From: Sphaerisporangium siamense
Lineage (GTDB): Bacteria; Actinomycetota; Actinomycetes; Streptosporangiales; Streptosporangiaceae
Direction of reading: 5' to 3'
Assembly: GCF_014205275.1 (NCBI RefSeq)
Contig: NZ_JACHND010000001.1
Span: 434,001-498,000 of the forward strand
Length of the DNA stretch: 64,000 nucleotides
The notes under the pieces were generated by a model. The model worked only from the letters and a program-made list of their open reading frames with translations, was not told the origin of the DNA and made no database searches. The translations under genes and the position numbers were made by a program. Each line of letters begins with the position of its first letter. The first letter of the stretch is position 1. Of this stretch, positions 58,933-64,000 are shown piece after piece.

Positions 58933-59883
58933 GTGACTTCCTCGCTGCGCCGCCTGTCCTTTCTCGCCGCGCTCGCCGTGCTGCCGGCCGCGGCCCTCGC
59001 CGGCTGCGCCGCGCGTGATCCGGGGTCACACACCCGCGACCCCCTTCCCAGCCGCACGCCCGCCACCTCGGCGTCCCCGACCCTCGCCGCGTCGCCGACG
59101 AGCACGGAGGCGCCGATCGGCGGCGGTTTCCCGGACGCCCGGACCACCGGGCTGCGTCCGGGCGTCCCGCTGAAGAAGGTGGGCGAGGTGACGGTCATGA
59201 AGGAGGGGGCCGTGGTGGAGAACCTGGAGGTCCACGGCAAGCTCAACATCAAGGCCGACAACGTCACCGTGCGCAACGTGCGGGTGATCGGCGAGGGCGA
59301 CTGGTCGATCATCCAGGCGGAGGGGGCGTCGGGCGCGGTGATCGAGGACTGCGAGATCTCCGGGGACGGCACGGTGAAGGCGCAGTGGGGCGTGCTCAAC
59401 CAGGGCGGGCAGATCACGGTGCGCCGGGCGAACATCCACACCGTGTCCAACTCGTTCGGCAGCGACCACGGCCTCATCGAGGACTCCTACATGCACGACT
59501 TCAAGGAGTTCCCCGGCGACCACGTGACGGGCCCGCAGGCCAACGGCTCCCCGCGGAAGGGGCTGTCGCTGACGATCCGGCACAACACGATCCTGAACCA
59601 GCTCTCCCAGACGTCGGCGATCTCGCTCTACCAGGACTTCAGCCGGGCGTACGACGTGCTGATCGAGAACAACCTGCTCGGCGGCGGCGGGTACGCGATC
59701 TACGGCGGGGCCGGGAAGTTCGGGACGCCGACGAACATCAAGATCGTCAACAACGTCTTCACCCGGCGCCTCTTCCCCAAGGGAGGCTTCTGGGGGCCGC
59801 TCACGTACTTCGAGCCCAAGGGGAAGGGAAACCGCTTCGAGGGCAACGTGTGGGAGGACACGCGCGAGGCCATCGAACCCTGA
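58933..59883 (+). CDS. Lipoprotein with right-handed parallel beta-helix
   Basis: A 316-residue protein. The lipobox 'AALAGC' near residue 22 indicates lipid anchoring. After a short Ser/Thr/Pro linker comes the beta-helix ('VENLEVHGKLNIKADNVTVRNVRVIGEGDWSII', 'WGVLNQGGQITVRRANIHTVSN', 'HGLIEDSYMHDFKEFPGDH'). It aligns block by block with the C-terminal half of the protein at 34250. It is likely a glycan-binding or lyase-like surface protein. GTG 58933 has TGGAGC 6 nt upstream and gives a normal signal peptide. Confidence 0.85.
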   Translation: MTSSLRRLSFLAALAVLPAAALAGCAARDPGSHTRDPLPSRTPATSASPTLAASPTSTEAPIGGGFPDARTTGLRPGVPLKKVGEVTVMKEGAVVENLEVHGKLNIKADNVTVRNVRVIGEGDWSIIQAEGASGAVIEDCEISGDGTVKAQWGVLNQGGQITVRRANIHTVSNSFGSDHGLIEDSYMHDFKEFPGDHVTGPQANGSPRKGLSLTIRHNTILNQLSQTSAISLYQDFSRAYDVLIENNLLGGGGYAIYGGAGKFGTPTNIKIVNNVFTRRLFPKGGFWGPLTYFEPKGKGNRFEGNVWEDTREAIEP

Positions 59884-59916
59884 GGTCCGCGGCGCGTCCT
59901 CCCGGAGGACGGCGTC

Positions 59917-60933
59917 TCAGGTCGAGGCGGGCGAGAATGCGTCGCGCATGAGGACCTGCGGCCGGCCGGACCCGTCGGCGGGCACCGTCCACACGTCGGA
60001 GCTGTCGCCGCGCAGCTTGCTGTACATCACCGTGCGGTCGTCCAGCCAGGCCGCCTGGTCGTCGACGTTGGCGTCCTCGGCGAGCTTCGTCTCCCGCCCG
60101 CTCGCGAGGTCGAGCCGGTAGAGGCGCCAGGGGTCGCTCTCGCCGCCGACGCGCTTCTTGTAGACGACGCGGGTGCCGTCCGGGGACAGCGAGGGGCATT
60201 CGGCGTTCTCGCGCAGCACGCGCATCCTGCGCTTGGCGAAGTCGCCCTGGACGAGGTAGGTCCGGCCCGACGTGGAGACGGTCGCGTAGAACCGGTTGTC
60301 GTCGGAGGCGAAGGTCACGCCCCAGTAGTTGAGGTCGATCGGCGAATGGATGCGGCCGTCCTTCTCCAGCGTGAAGTCCTCCAGGCTCTTGACCAGCGTG
60401 CCGGTGCGGGTGTCCAGGATGCCCGCGCGGGTGGAGAAGCCGACGCTGAGATAGGAGTCGCCGGAGACGAAGAACGTCCAGGCCACCATGCGCCCGCTGG
60501 CCGACACCCGGGCCCGGCTGGGGATGCCCGCCAGCGCCACGCGGCGGACCTCGCGCAGCCGCTCGTCGAGGACGATGGCCTCGGAGCCGACGGTGAGGGT
60601 GGCGCCGACGCGCAGGCACACCCCGGTGCCCGCCGCGGCGTAGAACCGCTTGCAGCGCAGCCCGGTGCTCACCGGCCGTCCCTCGCCGCCCGGGGGCACG
60701 GCGACCACCATGCCGCTGTCGGCGGACGCGCCGGCGCCGACCATCACCAGCTCGCCGCGCGGCAGCGTGGTCTGGCGCGGGACCGCCTGGGCGCCGTTCC
60801 GCGGGACGGCGGCGGGGGACGGCGCGACGGCGCGGGCGCGCAGGATGTACACGGTGCCCGCGGCGGCGAGCAGCGCGACCGCGGCGACCAGCACGATGAC
60901 GCGGCCCCGGGTGGACAGGCCGGACGCGTTCAC
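59917..60933 (-). CDS. Membrane-anchored beta-propeller protein (TolB-like)
   Basis: A 338-residue protein. One membrane helix (about 10-32) is followed by a short linker and propeller repeats with 'VSASGRMVAWTFFVSGDSYLSVGFSTRAGILD', 'ECPSLSPDGTRVVYKKRVGGESDPWRLYRLDLASGRETKL' and 'DDQAAWLDDRTVMYSKLRGDSSDVWTVPADGSGRP'. No enzymatic motif is seen. GTG 60933 is chosen because a mini-ORF from the upstream gene stops exactly there (GTGA); TTG 60960 is in frame but less likely. Confidence 0.75.
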   Translation of the reverse strand: MNASGLSTRGRVIVLVAAVALLAAAGTVYILRARAVAPSPAAVPRNGAQAVPRQTTLPRGELVMVGAGASADSGMVVAVPPGGEGRPVSTGLRCKRFYAAAGTGVCLRVGATLTVGSEAIVLDERLREVRRVALAGIPSRARVSASGRMVAWTFFVSGDSYLSVGFSTRAGILDTRTGTLVKSLEDFTLEKDGRIHSPIDLNYWGVTFASDDNRFYATVSTSGRTYLVQGDFAKRRMRVLRENAECPSLSPDGTRVVYKKRVGGESDPWRLYRLDLASGRETKLAEDANVDDQAAWLDDRTVMYSKLRGDSSDVWTVPADGSGRPQVLMRDAFSPAST

Positions 60934-61013
60934 GCCGCACCGCCCGTTGGGACGTTCCAACGGGGAGCCGGAGCCGTCAGACGGGCGCCGCGCGCCATGT
61001 ACGCGCCTCTCAT
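60930..61013 (-). CDS. Interlocked mini-ORF between acetyltransferase and propeller genes
   Basis: A 27-codon frame. ATG 61013 overlaps the acetyltransferase stop (ATGA), and TGA 60932-60930 overlaps the propeller GTG (GTGA). The 76-nt gap is filled exactly. The peptide begins MRGAYMARGAR and ends NVPTGGAA. No ribosome site stands before the propeller gene, so coupling is a reasonable explanation for its expression. Confidence 0.4.
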   Translation of the reverse strand: MRGAYMARGARLTAPAPRWNVPTGGAA

Positions 61014-61660
61014 GGGGTGATGTCCTTGTCCGTGGGTGATTGTCCGTCCTGTCCGTCCAGCGCCGCGTACGGCCCGCTGAGGGCGCCGTCGTGCTCGGTG
61101 TACAACTCCCCCTTCGCCGGGCAGCGCCACCGGCCGGGCGAGACCTGCTCCAGCGGCACGCCCGCGCGCCCCACCCAGCCCATGCGCCGCGCGGGCACGC
61201 CGGCCACGAGCGCGAAGTCGGGGACGTCCTTGGTGACGACCGCGCCCGCGGCCACCAGGGCGTGGCGGCCGATCGTGCGCCCGGCGACGACGACGGCCCG
61301 CGCGCCGACCGAGGCGCCCTCGCGGACGACCACCCCGGCGGCGGTCCAGTCGCCGTCGCGTTTCAGCGCGCCGTCGACGTCGGTGGAGCGGGGATAGACG
61401 TCGTTGGTCAGGACGGCGGCCGGGCCGATGAAGACGCCGTCCTCCAGCACGGCCGGCTCGTACACCAGCGCGTAGTTCTGCAGCTTGACCCGGTCGCCGA
61501 TCCGGACGCCCGGCCCGACGTAGGAACCGCGGCCGAGGATGCAGCCCTCGCCGAGCACCGCGCCCTCGCGGACCTGCGCCAAGTGCCAGACCGCGCTGTC
61601 CTCGCCGATCTTCGCGCTGGGGTCCACGTCGGCGGTGGGCGCGATTCGCGGTTCTGTCAT
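61010..61660 (-). CDS. Hexapeptide-repeat sugar N-acetyltransferase (WbpD/WlbB-like)
   Basis: A 216-residue left-handed beta-helix enzyme. The pattern 'IAPTADVDPSAKIGEDSAVWHLAQVREGAVLGEGCILGRGSYVGPGVRIGDRVKLQNYALVYEPAVLEDGVFIGPAAVLTNDVYPRS' is close to acetyltransferases making 2,3-diacetamido sugars. It ends 'AGAVVTKDVPDFALVAGVPARRMGWVGRAG' and then an extra tail with 'RCPAKGELY'. ATG 61660 has AAAGGGA 7 nt upstream. It is divergent from the GT2 gene. Confidence 0.9.
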   Translation of the reverse strand: MTEPRIAPTADVDPSAKIGEDSAVWHLAQVREGAVLGEGCILGRGSYVGPGVRIGDRVKLQNYALVYEPAVLEDGVFIGPAAVLTNDVYPRSTDVDGALKRDGDWTAAGVVVREGASVGARAVVVAGRTIGRHALVAAGAVVTKDVPDFALVAGVPARRMGWVGRAGVPLEQVSPGRWRCPAKGELYTEHDGALSGPYAALDGQDGQSPTDKDITP

Positions 61661-61681
61661 CACACATTCCCTTTCAGGGTG

Positions 61682-61698
61682 GATACTTCGGAACTATG
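61682..61698 (+). promoter_or_regulatory. Possible leaderless promoter of GT2 gene
   Basis: GATACT (61682-61687) lies 8 nt before the ATG at 61696 with no ribosome site between them, as in leaderless actinobacterial genes. Confidence 0.45.
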
Positions 61699-62535
61699 CC
61701 AAGCGCGAGCGTAATCATCCCGGCACACAATGAAGCCCGGGTAATCGGCCGACTCCTGGCGGACCTGCTCGCGGAGGCGAGGGACGGCGAGTTCGACATC
61801 GTGGTCGTGGCCAACGGCTGCGACGACGACACCGCGGGCGTCGCCCGGGGGTACGGCGTCCGCGTGGTCGAGACGGAGATCCCCTCCAAGCGGGAGGCGC
61901 TGCGCCTCGGCGACGAGGCGGCCACCGGCCACCCGCGCGTCTACCTGGACGCCGACGTGCAGATGGGCACCGCGGACCTGCGCCTGCTGCGCGACGCGCT
62001 GGCCGTGCCCGGCGGCCCGCTCGCCGCCGCTCCGGAACGTTCCCTGGTGCTGGGCGACCGGCCGTGGCCGGTCCGCGCGTACTACGCGGTGTGGACCCGG
62101 CTGCCCGCCGTGCGGGAAGGCTTGTTCGGACGCGGCGTGATCGCCGTCTCGGAGGAGGGCAACCGCCGCATCATGGACCTGCCGCCCGTCATGGGCGACG
62201 ACCTGGCCGCGTCGCTGGCGTTCGCGCCCGCCGAGCGGCGGGTGGTGCGCACGGCGCACGCCGTCATCCATCCGCCCCGCACCCTCGGCGACCTGGTGCG
62301 CCGCCGCGTGCGGGCGGTGACGGTGGTCGCCGAGATCGAACAGGGCCCGATCGCGGGCCAGGAGGCCCGCACGGGCCTGCGCGACCTCGCGGGGATCGCG
62401 GGCCGCGCGCCGTGGCTGGTGCCGCATCTCGTGGTGTTTCTCGCGGTGACGCTCGTCGCGCGGGCGCGGGCCCGCCGCGCGGTGAAGGCCGGGGACTACA
62501 CCACGTGGCTGCGCGACGAGAGCAGCAGGACCTGA
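61696..62535 (+). CDS. Family 2 glycosyltransferase
   Basis: A 279-residue GT-A enzyme. 'ASVIIPAHNEARVIGRLLADLLAEA' is the donor motif, 'DIVVVANGCDDDTAGVARGYGVRVVE' follows, and 'VYLDADVQMG' is the metal-binding DxD. The C-terminus has a hydrophobic helix ('APWLVPHLVVFLAVTLVARARARRAV') that probably attaches it to the membrane. Sugar and acceptor are unknown. It ends 16 nt before the convergent WecG-type gene stop. Confidence 0.88.
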   Translation: MPSASVIIPAHNEARVIGRLLADLLAEARDGEFDIVVVANGCDDDTAGVARGYGVRVVETEIPSKREALRLGDEAATGHPRVYLDADVQMGTADLRLLRDALAVPGGPLAAAPERSLVLGDRPWPVRAYYAVWTRLPAVREGLFGRGVIAVSEEGNRRIMDLPPVMGDDLAASLAFAPAERRVVRTAHAVIHPPRTLGDLVRRRVRAVTVVAEIEQGPIAGQEARTGLRDLAGIAGRAPWLVPHLVVFLAVTLVARARARRAVKAGDYTTWLRDESSRT

Positions 62536-62551
62536 ACGTGCCGCGGGAAGG

Positions 62552-63322
62552 TCAGCCCTTCCCGCCGCGCCTTCCCAGGCCCTGGACGTACTCTTTCACC
62601 ACCATCCACGCGAACCTGGTGTTGGTGGAGAGGTAGCGGGGGCCGAGGCGCAGCGGCTCCTGCAGGAACCGGTACATCCACTCCAGGCCGAGCTTCTGCC
62701 ACACGGCGGGGGCCCGGCGCACCTTCCCGGCGAACACGTCGAACGACCCGCCCACGCCGTGGATCACCCCGGCCTTGACGTCGTCGGCGTACCGCGCGCA
62801 GAAGATCTCCTTCTTGGGCGAGGTCATGCCGAGGAACAGCAGGTCAGGGCGGGACGCGCCGATCTCGGCGGCCACGAACGGCGCCTCGTCGTCGGTGAAG
62901 TACCCGTTGCGCGCGCCGGCGACGACCAGGCCGGGGTAGGCGGCCGTGACCCGCTCGACCACGCGGTCCAGGACCTCCTGCCGTGCGCCGAGGAAGTACG
63001 CGCGGTGGCCGCGCCGCGCGCCCTCCTCCATGAGCGAGGTGAACAGGTCGATGCCGGCGACCCGCTCGGGCAGCGGCCTGCCGAGGATCCGCGACGCCCA
63101 CACGACGGCCTGGCCGTCGGCCACGACCAGGTCGCAGGAGACCACGGATTCGCGCAGCGCCGGGTCCTGGCGCATGCGCACGGCCTTGGCCGCGTTGACC
63201 ACGCCGATCGTCAGGTTCTCGCGGTTCTCGACCGCGGTGACGCACCGGGCGACGGTCTGCTCCATGGTCAGCGCGTCCAGCGACATGCCGAGGATCGCCG
63301 AACGGGGCGCGGGGCCGGTCAC
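62552..63322 (-). CDS. WecG/TagA/CpsF family glycosyltransferase
   Basis: A 256-residue enzyme transferring a sugar to a lipid-linked acceptor. Family blocks are 'LTIGVVNAAKAVRMRQDPALRESVVSCDLVVADGQAVVWASRILGRPLPERVAGIDLFTSLM', 'RAYFLGARQEVLDRVVERVTAAYPGL', 'LLFLGMTSPKKEIF' and 'GVGGSFDVFAGKVRRAPAVWQKLGLEWMYRFLQEPLRLGPRYL', including the catalytic Asp region 'NAAK' and the C-terminal appendage. GTG 63322 overlaps the stop of the gene read before it. It probably builds the early lipid-linked unit. Confidence 0.93.
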   Translation of the reverse strand: MTGPAPRSAILGMSLDALTMEQTVARCVTAVENRENLTIGVVNAAKAVRMRQDPALRESVVSCDLVVADGQAVVWASRILGRPLPERVAGIDLFTSLMEEGARRGHRAYFLGARQEVLDRVVERVTAAYPGLVVAGARNGYFTDDEAPFVAAEIGASRPDLLFLGMTSPKKEIFCARYADDVKAGVIHGVGGSFDVFAGKVRRAPAVWQKLGLEWMYRFLQEPLRLGPRYLSTNTRFAWMVVKEYVQGLGRRGGKG

Positions 63323-64000
63323 CGCCCGCTCCCCGGCACGTCCCGCGGCAGCGAGAACACCCAGGCGTACAGCAGCCAGCCCAGCTCGTACGGACGGCAC
63401 TCGCGGTCCACGGCGAGCGGCGGGTAGATGCGGTCGAGCACGCCGAGCCGGGACCCCTGGTTGAGCGCGGACGCCAGGGCGCGCGCGCCCCTGACGATCT
63501 TCTTGGGGTCGTCCCTGGCGGCCTTGCGCCAGGTCAGGTCGAGCTCCTCGACGATCAGCTCGTCGTCGACCTCGGGCCGGGAGGTCATCCAGTGCAGGCC
63601 GAGGGCGATCTCCTTCATGTACGAGGTGCCGCCCGCGTCGGCGAGGTCGAGCAGGGCCATCGGCGCCATGGAGAGCTGGTGGACGCTGTAGACGGGGTAG
63701 CCCTCGACGACGCCGCCGGTGCGGGCGTCGTAGTGCCACCACCACTGGCCGTGCTCCCCCTGGGCCGTGCAGATGCCCGAGGCGATCCGCTCGGCGGCGT
63801 TCAGCGCCGCCTGGTCGCCGGTGTGGGCGTACAGGCGGGCCAGGGCCTGCAACGGGTACACCTGGTCGGCGAAGCAGCCGACGTGCGCCCGGTACCAGGA
63901 GGCGGGGCCGATGATGTGCCGGTACAGCCGGTCGTCGCCGAGCCCGGCGAGCAGGCGCTCGCGGGCGCGGGCCATGCGCTTCTCCAGCTCGCCGCCGGGG
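63319..64000 (-). CDS. Alpha/alpha-toroid protein, partial (runs off window end)
   Basis: The C-terminal 227 residues are in the window; the start lies beyond 64000. Features are 'RLYRHIIGPASWYRAHVGCFADQVYPLQALARLYAHTGDQAALNAAERIASGIC', 'GQWWWHYDARTGGVVEGYPVYSVHQLSMAPMALLDLAD' and 'YELGWLLYAWVFSLP'. The repeated helix pairs and W/H/Y-rich motifs suggest an (alpha/alpha)6 barrel, as in glycan-processing enzymes. The family is not certain. It is coupled to the WecG-type gene by GTGA, so it probably belongs to the same glycan pathway. Confidence 0.65.
   Translation of the reverse strand, partial: PGGELEKRMARARERLLAGLGDDRLYRHIIGPASWYRAHVGCFADQVYPLQALARLYAHTGDQAALNAAERIASGICTAQGEHGQWWWHYDARTGGVVEGYPVYSVHQLSMAPMALLDLADAGGTSYMKEIALGLHWMTSRPEVDDELIVEELDLTWRKAARDDPKKIVRGARALASALNQGSRLGVLDRIYPPLAVDRECRPYELGWLLYAWVFSLPRDVPGSGR

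Overview
The window is high-GC actinobacterial DNA. GTG and TTG starts, leaderless promoters, a Kor-type 2-oxoacid:ferredoxin oxidoreductase, NsrR/Hmp, a WXG100 protein, PF04672-type methyltransferases and an IS1182 transposase all fit a filamentous actinomycete. Streptosporangiales or a Streptomyces relative is likely, but the genus is inference. No genome end, origin or CRISPR array is visible.

Positions 1-8,650 hold housekeeping and small secreted genes: a DUF4394 protein, a HIT protein, an apparently intact IS1182-family element, two small exported proteins, tRNA-Tyr(GUA), yajQ, a secreted beta-propeller, a PNPOx-fold protein and htpX. Positions 8,792-24,688 (minus strand) hold a second-type complex I gene set in two blocks, nuoIJKLMN and nuoABCH, with nuoD, E, F and G all absent. 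Between the blocks, on the plus strand, lie two paralogous membrane proteins (one ending in helix-hairpin-helix, one in a Ser/Thr kinase), a WXG100-like pair, a metallo-beta-lactamase-fold enzyme and an SDR. Divergent from nuoA are a short HVDLCR-type leader peptide, an attenuator-like hairpin and korAB. Together these suggest a ferredoxin-fed, proton-pumping complex supplied by 2-oxoacid oxidation.

Positions 28,600-30,400 carry nsrR and hmp, each with a matching inverted-repeat operator: a nitric-oxide sensing and detoxification pair. Positions 30,492-34,175 are an amide/urea use module (AmiC-like binding protein, MarR regulator, formamidase/acetamidase, AmiS/UreI channel).

From 34,250 to the end is a polysaccharide and cell-envelope region. 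It contains a DUF4082-beta-helix protein, RmlC-like epimerase, methyltransferase, a 1,390-residue exported DUF4082 protein, and an operon of sugar dehydrogenase, epimerase, two glycosyltransferases, two DegT-type aminotransferases, a flippase and a NeuD-type acetyltransferase. After a small accessory interval (GNAT, broken HTH gene, SPOUT methylase, PF04672 methyltransferase, toxin-antitoxin pair, gene remnant) come an O-antigen polymerase/ligase, two Wzz-like proteins, a second beta-helix lipoprotein, an anchored beta-propeller, a WbpD/WlbB-like acetyltransferase, a GT2, a WecG/TagA/CpsF glycosyltransferase and a gene running off the end.

The most unusual signal is recurrent. Four gaps between co-directional genes are filled exactly by a mini-ORF whose start overlaps the upstream stop and whose stop overlaps the downstream start (nuoL/nuoM, glycosyltransferase/flippase, flippase/acetyltransferase, acetyltransferase/propeller). 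A near case lies at nuoA/nuoB. This looks like a translational relay and deserves a statistical and experimental test.
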